A stretch of 64,000 nucleotides of DNA from Fasciolopsis buskii (Eukaryota > Platyhelminthes > Trematoda > Plagiorchiida > Fasciolidae): positions 1 through 64,000 of the forward strand of contig LUCM01009277.1 in the NCBI GenBank assembly GCA_008360955.1, read 5' to 3'. The position numbers were made by a program, and so were the translations under genes. The notes beneath the pieces were generated by a model. That model was not told the DNA's origin and did not search any database. It was given only the letters and a program-made list of their open reading frames with translations. This document shows, in pieces, positions 1 to 11,065 of the stretch (within the stretch, counting starts at the first letter, position 1; every line of letters begins with the position of its first letter).

Positions 1-422
1 CCTAGAACACGGACAGGAGTGGTGGGTCGTGGTAAAAGCATTTGGAGTGGTAGATTGGACCAGTGGCAGTGGGAGGCGGTCGTTACATTACAGACAACGG
101 CGTTCTTCGCATTCGCAATAGGTTTGTGAGCTCCCTTAGTTACGGAGTCAAAAAAGCGTCCTGTGGCAGCTAGAATGCTGGCATTAGAGTCATTGAAAGA
201 GTCAATTAATGGGGACGATTTCAATGACAGGTCCTGAATCTGTTGCATTTTGATTTCTATGTCCCTTAGTCCTCTCGAGACATCAAGGGTTTTGGGACCA
301 GAATTTTTAAATATATCAATAAGCGGGACTGAGCATGTTTTAGTGGAAACCAGGGGTTTTAAGCGTTTTATTAGTACTACGATGTAGCGCTGACGTCGCT
401 TTGGTTCGGCTGGTGAAGGCAT
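1..422 (-). CDS. partial open frame running off the left edge; possible LINE ORF1
   Basis: On the minus strand an ATG at 422-420 opens a frame of about 140 codons with no stop before the window edge. The frame is also open for about a dozen codons upstream of this ATG, after an in-frame TAG. The product starts MPSPAEPKRRQRYIVVL, a basic N-terminus. Near residues 50-75 it has a stretch that looks helical (GPKTLDVSRGLRDIEIKMQQ), followed by a Ser/Asn-rich stretch and a basic, Pro-rich part (LLPRPTTPVRVL) at the edge. I do not recognise a named family with certainty. The layout resembles the N-terminal part of ORF1 proteins of CR1-like LINEs, and a LINE of that kind lies on the same strand at 10-11.5 kb. 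That assignment is inference. It could also be an exon of a host gene or a chance frame, although the length and absence of decay argue for coding. Confidence 0.45.
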   Translation of the reverse strand, partial: MPSPAEPKRRQRYIVVLIKRLKPLVSTKTCSVPLIDIFKNSGPKTLDVSRGLRDIEIKMQQIQDLSLKSSPLIDSFNDSNASILAATGRFFDSVTKGAHKPIANAKNAVVCNVTTASHCHWSNLPLQMLLPRPTTPVRVL

Positions 423-1230
423 CGTACGGGTTGTATAAAGTCAAAGACGTCTGAAATGGCTATGAGAGGCTATAAACATTTGGTAACAGACAACGGAATG
501 GTGTCAAGAATTGCGGAAGCGTAAAGGTGAGAAGTTAAACCGACAGACTAATTGGCTAAATTGCTCTTAAAAGTAGATCGATAGACGATCGGAATATGTG
601 GTTGGCAGCATAAAGACTCTTAATATAGGTCCAGGTGGAAGTTGAATATGTGACGGTCCAAGCTTGAAGCAAATATTGACAGAAGGGTCAGCGAAGGATG
701 AGGTCAGAGGTTAATAGTCAGGAAAATTTGGGGAATATTTTCAACTAAGAAAACGGTTCTAAATATGCTAAAAATACTACAGTAACACTCTAATAACACT
801 AAATTGCAAAAGAAAACAGCGTGGACAATTCACAGCGAGGAACGGTTTACCGCTTCTTTAATTAGACCAGTTGAAACGAACCTTCAGATCCACGCGCGGT
901 TCCATTTGTACGTTTGTCACGCACGATTTGCACAGAGGTTGCCGTCAGATGTATTCAATCTCACCCCATTCCCTGGCGACCTTTGGTTTACCAGCCGAAT
1001 GCTTGGATTATCAGTATTTCGTTATCGTTGCACCGGGTGCAGTTGGTGCAGCCGGTGTCACAACTTCAAGACGCTAAATGTATTACGAAAACGGCCTTAC
1101 GGCAATTGGTCTTAAAATTTGCTGAACCCGATATGTCTGTTTGGTCAATTCAGTCTGCACTTCTATCCAGCGCCCTGTATGAGGTTATATTCGCTAGCAC
1201 ATTTTAGGGTTTTCTTCTTCTGTTTCACTT
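423..1230. other. no supported gene
   Basis: No gene is supported. Several overlapping short frames of 68-103 codons lie at 804-1331 (+), none with a recognisable domain. The last ~100 bases before 1321 align by eye with the leader of gypsy copy 2 (about 22800-22912), so the right part is probably decayed 5' leader or LTR of gypsy copy 1. Confidence 0.4.
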
Positions 1231-1320
1231 ATTTTGATGGCTATTATTTACCTTCATCTAATGGGCGTTGTTCAGCATCTACTTGTAGCTTGAATTTTCA
1301 AAATATTGTCATACAGTGCC

Positions 1321-1745
1321 ATGTCCACTGAGCAGAAACCACCGCCAGATGCAACATTATGGGCCATGATTCCGCACATGGCGCCACTCGGGCCCTCCGG
1401 TTCCCCACTTTAGTTAACCCTAGTTGAACTGGGGTTCGACGATTACATGACAATCATCAACGCAGTCGCTTCAGATGGGTCGCCAGCCGTCTTTTCAGAT
1501 GAAGACTTTGCAGTGTCTCTGAGCAGTCATAAAGCTCTGGGTGAATCGGTCTTAACCCCAACTGCTCTAGACGAGGCATTTGTAATGTGGGGCCGAGTCG
1601 GTGAATAGGAATTCCTCGGGACTACGTCGGGAAGTGCGGCTTCTAAAAGGCTCGCTGTTTGGCCACGACCCGATGTTATGTGAACTTCGGGTTCAACGGG
1701 ACGTGCAATGGCCTCACACCGAAGTGACTTCTCGTGCAATCAGGA
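1321..1745 (+). pseudogene. gypsy gag fragment (copy 1)
   Basis: The ATG at 1321 begins MSTEQKPPPDATLWAMIP and aligns with the gag start of copy 2 at 22913; the leaders before both ATGs also match. A second gag stretch at about 1610-1720, in another frame, reads LRREVRLLKGSLFGHDPML and matches the same part of copy 2 (…KGASFGDDPMLGELWLQRL). This is the segment just before the 'LFLQRLP' part of trematode-type gypsy Gag proteins. Stops and at least one frameshift interrupt it. The nucleocapsid zinc knuckle and the protease are absent, because the sequence passes almost directly into the start of reverse transcriptase. Confidence 0.7.
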
Positions 1746-1751
1746 GAAAGC

Positions 1752-2440
1752 TACTTTAACCACCACAATCACTCTGATGGGCCAGCAACATTTGTAACTC
1801 ATGGAATACATTTCCTAGTAAGGACCAGGGAAACTTGGTTCCAAGCTCTTGGTTGCGGAACCTGACAGATTCCATGTAGCCAACGCAGAATTCACCCACA
1901 TGTAGGAATCGGGTTTTGTATACACTTTCAGCAGCCATTAGAGCTCTACTTTTTACCTGGTTATGGAGCCAAAAATTCCCTGACCACTCTGTAGGAACTG
2001 TAGAGCACTTACTAATGTCACCATTCCAAATAGACACACGATTACCCATATAGAGGGCGGATTATTTGCAAGTCACGCAGAGGAGCAGAACTAGGCTCAC
2101 CTGCGAGCTTTCATCTATCACTATAGAAGGCACGGCGTCAAGATTATTTCCGCAAAATATGAGATGGGGAAGTCAAGCGTCACGGTGCTAGAGAACGTTA
2201 TCTTGGGATCAGATAATGCTCCGATACCTTATAAGATCAGTGCTATATGGGTTTATTTGGGACCTTGCTCCTACCGACAACTGTGGCTGTTTCCCGGTGT
2301 GGCTATCTCCTATCGCCGGTTAAAACCTAACTGCCCAGAACTCATTGATCCCTCGCAGGCCTCCTACAGGGACTGAATGTGAGGTTGTTTCCTTAAACTA
2401 CACAGCAGGCTTTGAAGTCTCTTGAAGTTGCTATCAAAAT
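1752..2440 (+). pseudogene. gypsy reverse transcriptase fragment with palm deleted (copy 1)
   Basis: Pieces of the polymerase follow one another. At about 1758-1800 is the family's N-terminal 'HHI.T.GPP' region (read as HHNHSDGPATFV). AEFTHM and SSTFYLVMEPK correspond to the usual 'AEFEHM…SSP.H.VPKK'. At about 2006-2046, RALTNVTIPNRHTITH corresponds to 'RALNNVTIPDRYPIPH'. The same frame then runs straight into IEGGLFASHAEEQ, the remnant of the catalytic 'YIDDLLIASH' box, so about 90 or more palm residues are lost in frame and both catalytic Asp of the box are replaced. The thumb continues as HGVKIISAKYEMGKSSVT and the connection as SYRQLWLFPGVAISYRRL. No activity is possible. Confidence 0.88.
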
Positions 2441-2960
2441 GTGACGGTACTTATAATTTTGGACTTCTCGGCGCCCATATATCTGGTAACCGATGCCTTG
2501 AAAACTGCAGTATTGTTGCAAATCCATTAGAAGAATGGGCATTCGTCTCCCGATGACTTCAGTTGGCCTGGTCTAAGTGTAGGACATCTAGTAGTGAGAT
2601 CTAGCTGTGGAATTCACTGTGCCTTACCTCGTACACGAGTTAGACGGACGCCCATCTATGTTTTCATAGACCACAAACGGCTAGTGCTCGCGTTACATTC
2701 GGCCTCCGGACAGGTACTTGCCGAGAGCAATTCACCACCTAGACCTTGCTTCACAAGTCACTGTGACCATACTACATGTCTCCGGGGTCGTCAACTCGCT
2801 CATTGATGCACCTTCCCATAAACAATGGCCTGGATTGTATCCGACAAATGGAGTGGGCTCAGGTGGGGGAACCTGACGTGGCCAATTTTGAAGGGTTACC
2901 TCGCCAAGCCTTTCGGCTACACCTGTCACATCTTCACAGAAAGCAATTCTTTGTGACTTA
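2441..2960 (+). pseudogene. gypsy RNase H fragment (copy 1)
   Basis: At about 2460-2515 the sequence reads LDFSAPISLVTDALKTAV, the decayed start of RNase H ('L..SAPISLMTDAS.TAVGA'), with the first catalytic Asp region recognisable. At about 2655-2710 VFIDHKRLVLALHSAS corresponds to 'IFTDHKPLTFALHS', and the end of the domain ('ADALSR') is decayed near 2780-2810. Frames change between these segments. Gypsy copy 3 at 28.2 kb carries a better preserved version of the same domain. The stretch to 2960 corresponds to the variable linker before integrase. Confidence 0.85.
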
Positions 2961-3865
2961 TTGTAAAGTCGTTCGAGGCCAGTTGTACCCGGAACCTACC
3001 AGCACCCTCATATTCCCGCCTTAAACAACCTCGCCCACCCGAGCTTAGCTGCTTCAATCAAGGCGGTGACAGAGCTGCCAATTTGGGCAGTGATTCCGCA
3101 CCTGTCGTCAACGCCAAAGAGTGACAGATATTCGGGACATCAAAGCTAAATTGGCTAAGCTCCCTGGAATAAGTTTTACCAAATACACATCGCTATGCTA
3201 TGGCTACTCCTGCTGTCTCACGGTTACGTCTGCATACTTACTTTCGCAAATCGCCGCACTCGATGGCCGCAGGCCAATCCAAACCCTATCCCGCGAAACT
3301 TTCTTGGCCGGTTGAGTTGGTATATGTGGTTGTCTCGCTTTTGTGGCCATTGGCTATGGCTCACGTCCCGAGGCATGATCGTCGTTGCTTCAAAGGAGAA
3401 AAACAACCCATAACCCTGAAGCCAGTGGTTTGGCGGAAAAATTTCGTTGCCGGCTAAGAAGCACTCTTTGGGCCGGGGTCAACGAGTTTACAAAAATTAT
3501 CACTGCTAGATTTTTAGGCCCTCAGAATTGCTTCAGAGAAGAAATGTGGACCGCCCACAAAAGAGCTTGCATTTAGTTGCACTCTTAGTTTTTGCCGAGG
3601 CCCACCCTAATCACTTAAAATGAATATGAACGGTATATTGCACAACAGGTGTGAATACGTTGTGACAGTCCACCACGAGGTCAGCGCGCTGCTATGTGCC
3701 CTCCGTATGCGTTGAATACGTCTGCCTACGCTTTTGTCCGCATTGACACAGTTCAACTGCCATTGTAACCAACGCGTGCTGGTGGTCTCTTATTTGCTTG
3801 AGCCATAGGAAAGTTACTTTTACTTATTGGGAACTATAAAAGTGGGTACTTGAGGTAAGTGAGAA
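2960..3865 (+). pseudogene. gypsy integrase fragment (copy 1)
   Basis: Integrase normally inserts the element cDNA into the genome. Recognisable parts in order: zinc-binding domain NNLAHPSLAASIKAVTE (about 3025-3075) and CRQRQR near 3100, standing for the HHCC 'CQR.K'; core segments LTFANRRTRWPQANPNP (about 3235-3290) and SRFCGHWLWLTSRGMIVVAS (about 3332-3392), which match 'LTCVDRFTRWPEAIP' and 'FG.P..VTTDRG'; then CGPPTKELAFSCTLSF (about 3550-3600), matching 'GCTAAELVYGTTLRLP'. AYAFVRIDTVQLPL (about 3727-3768) followed by a decayed GPY/F module runs to about 3850. Several frameshifts and stops are present and the acidic catalytic residues are partly lost. Confidence 0.88.
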
Positions 3866-6219
3866 TTGTCCGGGAAATTTGCGGTTGGACCAAAATGATG
3901 CAATAGGCTAATATGATCCTGACCAAAAAGTGCAAAGAAAATTTTACGGTTGAATTGAATGACGATGCTGGCAAGTTTGATTAGACAGTTCCAACGGTAA
4001 AGTATATCTATTTGGTTGCGGGTAAAATAATTTGGGTCACTGTGAAGTATGCTTGATGGAACTGAGTCAAAAGGTTCGACTGAGGCGCAGACAGTTACCT
4101 TTCCTTGCTAGTTGGATTGCCAGTATGGCAGTCAAAGCTATAACGGAAGATAAGGCTGCAGTGAAGGGTTATGAAGAGCATTTGTCGAGGCAAAAATGGG
4201 ATTTAAAATCATGGATGAAGCTGAGCCACCTGTGATGGCGTAAATGCAATGCGTTAGTAAACAAAAAACTCTCAACCATACCGGCTGTTTTATTATTCTC
4301 ACGGAGTCGGAAATTACCTCCAAATGATGTGTGCACCCTAAAGATTGGTATCAGTTTTTTTGAGCGATTGACTTATCAGATACAAAAGGAGAAAGAACAG
4401 AGAAAGTGCATAGAGCTGAGGTTGATACTTGTGCATTCCAGTTTGCTATGGTAGATATGAGCAGATTTAGTCAAACCCTCCTGAAGGGCACTCTCCTTGG
4501 CAGGCCTTATGTTTGCTTACTGGCACATAAGCGTCAAACCAAGTGAGAAAAGGAGGCTGCAAGTAACCAGCTGCAGAGCCGTACGTTCCAAGTCGCTCGT
4601 AATTTTCGGTGCTCTCCGGAACAAAGAAAATGCAATAAAAGTGGATCAGTGAGTCACGTGAGGCTTCGTTTACTTCTCTGGCGACCATGGGTAAAATTGG
4701 AAGGAGATGACAAGTGGAAAATTGGCAAGGAAATGATTCACTCACGTTTGGCGTCATTCGAAACAAAATGTAAGCTCAGCCAAGAGTTCCGCTATTTGGG
4801 ATTACTTTTTTTCATTGATTTCATTTCATCTACTGTGCAGGAATTGGGTTCCGCTCTTAAGTGAACAACCATGCCAGAATGCTACTCACCTTTGTGCCAC
4901 ATGGGGCTCCGCTAGGTGGATTGGCCAAATTGGTCAAAAAACGCCACATTCAAACCGAGACTTATCGCCTGTGGCACCTCAGGCGGATCTAGAGACAACA
5001 GCATCGCACTCGTTATTCACGTCATGTTTCTCGACTGCAAAGCAAAATACAGCATTCACTTAAAAATGAAAACACTGGCTAACTTTGTCCAATGGAAACC
5101 AACGGTATCAATTCTAAAGCCCGCTCCGGAAAGTAAAATGGACGCTGAAGTTGGGGCTGCCGAAACATGGGATGCCACAAACAGTGTGCATAAACAAGCA
5201 CAAATAAAGCATAATGATATATTAATAAATATACCCAACTAACTAGATCGGAGTTTGTTGAGGTTGTTGATGGATTGACTAGCGGAGAAATGGAAACAAA
5301 CCACCGGTTTGAGAGGCTGGCGGTTTATGACAACGATTTGCTCGTCATGCTAGTTATGTCAAAGTTAATCGAAAGCCCTTGAGCTGAACCGTTTGCGGTC
5401 TTCTGATTGGTGGTGAGAAAAAGCCATGGTACTTTATAACAGTTAAGGTTGGAAGAAAAATCCGACGATGGGTTAGAAAGGCATCGCCGCAAAGCAAAAG
5501 GTGGGTGGAAAGAAACGGGTGTGGGCGTTACATTTTCGGTTTCTTAATCTCAGTTACAGGTAAATTTCTAAGTGACTTTCAAAAGTTTGGTCCAGATTGA
5601 TATGGGTCCGAGCTAAGTTCATGAGAGGGGATACGTCGAGGACTTCGGACAAGAGACTCTTCAATTATGTCAAATTCTGGTGGTGGCAGACAAGACCTCG
5701 CATCCAATTCCATTGTGAACAATTTCTACGTGAAACATATTTTTAGGGGATACCGGCCGATTTCCGAGGGGTAAAAATTGGTCAACAAATCGGATGCGGC
5801 TTACGGCCGTATGTGCTTGTTAGCTGAGGAGTTTGAAAAGGAATGTGTGGTCCTGCTTCTGAAGACGTAGCCAAAGGGATTAAGATGAGGCAACTCTCTT
5901 TTTTCTGTCCCAAAGGCCTGATGTGGGAACTAGAAGTTTCTTTGTACATGGTTTGCATTTTTTCTGTTGCAATACGATCAGGAAATTAAACGGACAGTAC
6001 TCCAGTTGTGGTCTACCAGCGGCCAGGTGCGGTACTCAGAAAATTTTTTATATGAACTCGTCCATTTCTCTGTCCTTGGTGACACGAAATTGTCTAAATG
6101 AAAGAGACAGACCACTTTCATTGGTGAACCGTATCTGACATACACAGAACTGACCCTGCCAAAGTCTAAACACCATGTAAAGCATAGGTAGAGAAAATCC
6201 ACGGAGCAACTACTTCGGC
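3866..6219. other. no supported gene
   Basis: No gene, RNA or mobile element could be supported. Open frames reach at most 108 codons (4916-5242, +), which is expected by chance for this base composition, and none shows a known motif. The first few hundred bases may include decayed 3' LTR of gypsy copy 1, but no matching 5' LTR was found. Confidence 0.35.
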
Positions 6220-6276
6220 ATTAGAATTCACGAGATTGCTGACGTACAAATGAATTTGGTACTCTATCTCGTGAAT
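6215..6276. repeat. short inverted repeat
   Basis: ATTCACGAGAT at 6226-6236 is the exact reverse complement of ATCTCGTGAAT at 6266-6276, with a 29-base spacer. If a 6-base insertion (AGAATT) in the left arm is ignored, the arms extend to 14 bp (GGCATT-CACGAGAT). No terminal duplication or coding context gives it a function. Confidence 0.85.
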
Positions 6277-9200
6277 GCCATTTTTCGCCTGAAGGTTTAT
6301 TTGCACTCACGACGCCATTCTGACATCCACTTTAGTTCTGTGCAATGGCATTGGCTATCGTTTTGAACTTTTGTGTCTGCATATTCGGGGTTAGCTCTTG
6401 TGTATGTTGACTGAACTTGTAATGCGGTACTATAGAATTTACGAGTCAAATTTGTTTTGGTTTTAAGATTTTAGTTTGGGTCTCAATTATGTTTGTAATC
6501 TAAAACACTGTCCACCATTTTTCATCTGGCTCATCATGACTTCTTCTACCGCAGGTACAGTCACGTAAACTGACCGAAAATGGCTCATTTTTTAGGGCGT
6601 GGTTTTATTCGCCAACGCATCTCTGTCTTTATGCCGTTCACCAGTTCCAACCCCTAATGACGGCATCAGGTGTCAACTTACAGCAAAAATTATCCACCCA
6701 AACGCCTTGTCGTCAGAAGCCAGCTCTTGCATTTCTCTTACGTCAAGGCACTTTGGAAAGCGTTGAACCACGGGTCCCCTTTGACCCACCGCGAAACTCC
6801 TCGAGTACTCCGATCCGACATACCATGGATCTAAGACCTCCATAAACAAACCAGTGGACGTGATTTGGATCACGGCTATTTCGTCAGTGGACTCTCGCTC
6901 TGCCTCTACGACCGCATTGTCGCAGCCCCTCATTAGCTTCCAAACATCCGCCGCCTACCAATCTCTTCTCTAATTCCAGTGCTCTTACCAGACCCACCAT
7001 CTTCATACGCTACTTGTCCCCACTTCTCATCACCCTCCTCAGGGTAGTCGCCTCGTACATCATCCTACCTCGTCCAGTTTATTCTCTAGCAAATGTTTCC
7101 CCATTAAAAGCATCCCTTTCGGAGAACCGACGGAAAACTCCCGTCTGCAATGACCTTAAAAGTTTTGATTGTATTGTTCTAAATTTCTTGCTCTTTGATT
7201 CACTCTTTCTTTTCACTGGCAAGCGCTTTTTGTAAAACTACGTAAATGACAATTCAGACTTTGGAAGTTATAATGACCGTTTGACGTCATGAATCCTTGT
7301 TCAGCACATGCATCTCGATGTTAAACAAAGCATCAATGCCCTTATTTATTTGTATTAGTCAATCCAACTTTTTCAGCTCCCTCGGTGGCATGCATAAGAA
7401 TTGACAACCACCATTGCCAGCGTTATTTTCCAGTTCCATTTTTATTTCTGGCGAATCCCCGTACATTCTGAAAAAGAAATGCATAGAGGCCTCTCCTCAC
7501 CATTCGTGTTTGTTCTGCGACCTCCGGCATTCTGACTCACTAATATCGGGAGTGTTTCGTACTTTATTTTATTAATAGGTGTTTTTTAGTGCGTCTGCTC
7601 CCTCAGTACTTGCAACCTAAGATAAGCACCTGCTCCAAATCCCAACCACTCGGTTGCAGAAAAAGTGTGCACCCAGGTTTTTCCTTAGACGGACCTGCCG
7701 GAGCTTTGCACCGCGGCTTTGCATCCTGAGGTACGCTGCTTAGCTAAACATGTCGTCAGGATCCACCTCGTCAAAAACCTCAGGACCCTGAGCTCCTCAA
7801 ACAAGCCACCATGAGCCTACATTGTTCCACTTAGTACACATTTGGGTGTTGCATCCTACTCGTATAAAACTTCAACGGCTGCCCATTAGGAGCTGTCGAG
7901 ACTAGCCGAGCTATTTTAGGGAATGGTGCCCACCACTGTTAGCAATAGTGTAGTCTTGGCCCGATGGTCACCTCATACAAGACAGGCTTGACACACGCCA
8001 TTCGTGAACTCAAAATCCTTCCGACGGTTTTCATTCCGTCTGGGAGTGAACATGCTTCAGGTCCAGTTCATAGGTCTAATCAAAAATGAAGCAGAATCAG
8101 AAATCCACATATGGTTCAGAAGGTTCGGCTTCCAAAGTTGCATTGGTTTTTTGTGCTGGCACATGAAAAAGCCCAGCATATTCTGGGTTTTATATTGTAT
8201 TTTGACCTTGGGCCTCCCCGGGGTTTATTTTAGGGATCTGATGTTTGCTAATAGTTGGCGGTAGATTGGACCCGTGGATCCCAGGGTGACGTAAGGATGC
8301 CACAAGAACGGAATCTGAGGGCTTAGCCTTGCACCATCGAACTGTTTCGAAACCCATTAGGGTTTTATATGCAATGCCTCATCGTAACGCTTATACCACA
8401 AGCCAGCTACAAACGCAGCGAAATATATTGAATTTTCGAATGTAACGAGGAATTTTCCGTTCTCCGTTTTACTTAAGAAACTTCGTTTCCACACACAAAA
8501 CAGCCAAATTTCAGAGTCGCACTCGTGCACTTTCTCTCGTAGCAACGCGCCCTGTCCCTGGAGAAGAATGCCATTTGCAGGGTACCTCAACGGTACCGGG
8601 GGCTGTAAAACGTTCAAAAACGACCCACTCGCGAGATCTTTAAAATTGACCAGTTTTATCCGGTTTTCCCATCAAACTGTCAAAAACTTGGAAAATTCAT
8701 AAAATAGTGTCCTCCCTTCGGTAGTTGCAAGGAGTGATGATATATAGCGAAACCCAAATAACTTACTCTGAGTGGGTTTCACTGAAATGCAGCAAGCCTA
8801 AAGTGTTATGTTTGCTCAGTTGGCCCGACTTCATCGACAAAATGTTTAATGCATTTACAGTACTCCAAAGAAGTTGCGTTGCTAGTGTTCCATGCGGTCA
8901 CCGCTTTTTTGGAATTTTCTCTACCTTGTTGGAAAGCTCATTTGGTCAGGTGCTTGGTAGGAGGCCGTCCAGACGATGCAGTCAGCTTTTTCTGTTTGAA
9001 CGGCTCGTTTGATTCTTTGCAATCGTACCGCAGCTATTTGTTAACGGTGAAATTATTCGTATCTATTCGATAATACTAGCTGTCGGTGACGTCATTAGGC
9101 TAGTGTAAACGTATGATCTCTCTGTATTTTTCAAAACGGAACCAAGCAAAGCGAAAACGACGTGATGGACCGGTGAAAATAATCCGTCAGCTCCTTGTCA

Positions 9201-9815
9201 AACTTTACAATCATTGGACCATAGGACGCGATGGGCGAATGACTGAAGCTGGGTTCCTCTAACTTCAGCGAGCAATGAAGAGTAATTGCTTGAATGGGCC
9301 AAAAGACAGCGGAGAAGTCAGCAAAGAAGGAATTGTTCGGCTTATAGAACTCCTATTCCGGTTGGTGAGTTGCTGCTTTGGTCGGTAATATTAACCAGGA
9401 CCTACGCATTTGGCCGTGCTCCCGCGATTTACAAGACATCGGGCTGTTACTCTGGATGGCATCTGATGGACGAGAACGGCGGCGCACCCACCAAAAATTT
9501 ATTTAATCCACTGTACAAGAAAACGCCATATATATACCAGGCCTTCGTGATGCAACAAGAACAAGAAAAATGTAAATAAGATTTTTCGCCATCCCGTTCA
9601 CAGTTAAGGTTCTCAGTCCATATCCGCATCAACGAATGAGAGGTGTTGGTTATACGCAAACGTTTATTTGAAGGTAATCTTAATTTCGCTGTTGCATATA
9701 GCTTATCACAAACGCCAAATTCACCGTAGGTTTTTGGAAGATAAAGTGACTTTCACTTTTTAATGCCCACGCTCCACGAATTCAGTGCTCAGGACCTTAG
9801 TGATAGCGTTCAAGC
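6277..9815. other. no supported gene
   Basis: No gene could be supported. A pyrimidine-rich plus strand runs from about 6600 to 7900. Frames of 86-97 codons at 6673-6933 (-), 8004-8264 (+), 8357-8617 (-), 8725-9012 (+) and 9286-9579 (+) have no recognised motif and are within chance length. Confidence 0.35.
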
Positions 9816-9817
9816 GG

Positions 9818-9993
9818 TCAGTCATGCAGTGGTAGTCAAGTGAATAAGATCGTGGCATTTGGATGTGAAGGTCACGCGTTCGGGTCCTCCCACCGCCAGT
9901 CAACTTTCGCACTTGGCAGCCTTTCCACTTGGCAGCCCTTTTCCGGAAGAATGATCTGCACTAGTAAAGGAAGTAAAAGATAAAAGATAAAAT
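9818..9993 (+). mobile_element. tRNA-derived SINE, copy 1, abutting the LINE
   Basis: A polymerase III A-box-like segment (GTGGTAGTCAAGTGAATAAG, about 9829-9848) is followed about 30 bases later by a B-box-like segment (GCGTTCGGGTCCTC, about 9876-9889). A body containing ACTTGGCAGCC and CCCTTTTCCGGAAGAATGA comes next, and the end is an A-rich tail with AAGATAAA repeats (about 9970-9993). The same module order occurs at 13.8, 19.1 and 44.5 kb. The tail ends exactly where the opposite-strand LINE sequence begins at about 9994. The source tRNA was not determined. Confidence 0.8.
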
Positions 9994-10335
9994 ATGGCGC
10001 AGGATTTCTTACGAAGAATGCCATGATGCCCAGCGCTAATAAGCTCATGTTCCAGAACATAAATGATAAGACTATCCTTAATCAGATGTCCCATAATTCT
10101 GGGGACTATAGGGGTGTGGTTGATTGGGCGGTAGTTTGCGAGATCACAGTGTATGCCCTTTTTGTGGACGGGTATAGTCAGAGATTTTCAACTTTGACGG
10201 GAAGGTGCGGCGTTGAATGAAGTTGAAAGTGTTTGCCAACAAAATTGAGGTATCGCTCTCGCCTAGTGAGAAGGCGGCCGAAGGTAATGAATCAGGTCCA
10301 GAGTGGTAGCAAATTTTGGTTTTTACCAACAGCTG
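9994..10335 (-). pseudogene. LINE reverse transcriptase, N-terminal motifs
   Basis: The translation contains SGPDSLPSAAF, the decayed 'GPDGIP' RT motif (about 10260-10310). In another frame it has KKGIHCDLANYRPINHTP and IMGHLIKDSLIIYVLEHEL, corresponding to 'KKG.R.D..NYRPISLT' and 'VMEALIK..I..HLE...L', then HHGILRKKSCAI for 'QHGF..GRSC'. The catalytic FADD palm box would lie further downstream but is not present. The SINE junction cuts the domain off at about 9993. Confidence 0.85.
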
Positions 10336-11065
10336 ATCTACGTCCTTCGGAAGAAATTCAATTGTTCAGTACGACTCTGTAGTCAAGCGAGATCAGCATT
10401 GGGTAGCAGGATTGTTGTCGTTTACCAGAGCGGACGCAAAGAACTCACTGAAAGCCTCTGCAATCTCCTGTGGGTTGTTTACATAAATGTCCCCGTGAAT
10501 GGTATACGGGACTTGAGTGGCAGAGGGCTCGGAAGGGGTGGTTCTGCGTTGAAGCAGTTTTGCTAGTGTTGCCTTTGGGTTCGACCGGTCTAGGGCTTGC
10601 CGCTCTTCATGTTTGCTGTGGTCCACTACTGTTTCTAGAGTTTTAGCTAGTCGACTTATTTGCAGAAACAACGAAAAATCTCTGGTTTTGCAAAAGTTCC
10701 GGTGGAGTTTAGCGAGCTTACAGCTTATTCGGTCAAAATAGGTTCTTTTGGGAGGCACGTTTAGTGGGTGGGACGGAGTAATGGCATCAAGGCACTTGTG
10801 CAGGTTGGAGTATAACTGGTTGGCGGCTGCTTGCACTTCTGGTGATAGAAAAATTGAATCCCAATCGGAGTTACGAACTAGAATAGGTAGACGATTCTAG
10901 TAGGCTTTGAAATATGGCCTTGGTTTAGGTAGGGGGTGTCATTTCAGGAGGAGCAACGTAAATGAACAGCAAACAGCTGACAGGCAGATGATCCCATCCA
11001 GGTGAACTAGCCTCAGTGGACTTTTAAAAGTGTGTAAAACCTAGAGCAAATATCAAGTTAAGAAC
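10336..11065 (-). pseudogene. LINE ORF2 linker between endonuclease and RT
   Basis: A 147-codon open frame (10836-10393) begins MQAAANQLYSNLHKCLDAI and contains VPPKRTYFDRISCKLAKLHR. It ends with IHGDIYVNNPQEIAEAFSEF, matching the 'AFNEFFASVF' stretch that precedes RT in CR1-like ORF2 proteins. Upstream pieces in other frames read PKPRPYFKAY and SDWDSIFLSPEVQ, also typical of this linker. This is the best-preserved part of the LINE and the longest uninterrupted LINE frame in the window. Confidence 0.85.

Larger units (their letters stand above)
1231..3865 (+). mobile_element. Ty3/gypsy LTR retrotransposon remnant, copy 1
   Basis: The domains follow Ty3/gypsy order on the plus strand: gag, reverse transcriptase, RNase H, then integrase with zinc-binding, core and GPY/F-like parts. 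About 2.6 kb remains of an element that normally has 4-5 kb of coding sequence. The zinc-knuckle end of gag, the protease and the palm of the reverse transcriptase are missing, and many stops and frameshifts are present. No LTR pair or primer-binding site was found by eye. It is a dead copy. The leader and gag start resemble gypsy copy 2, so both probably belong to one family. Confidence 0.9.
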
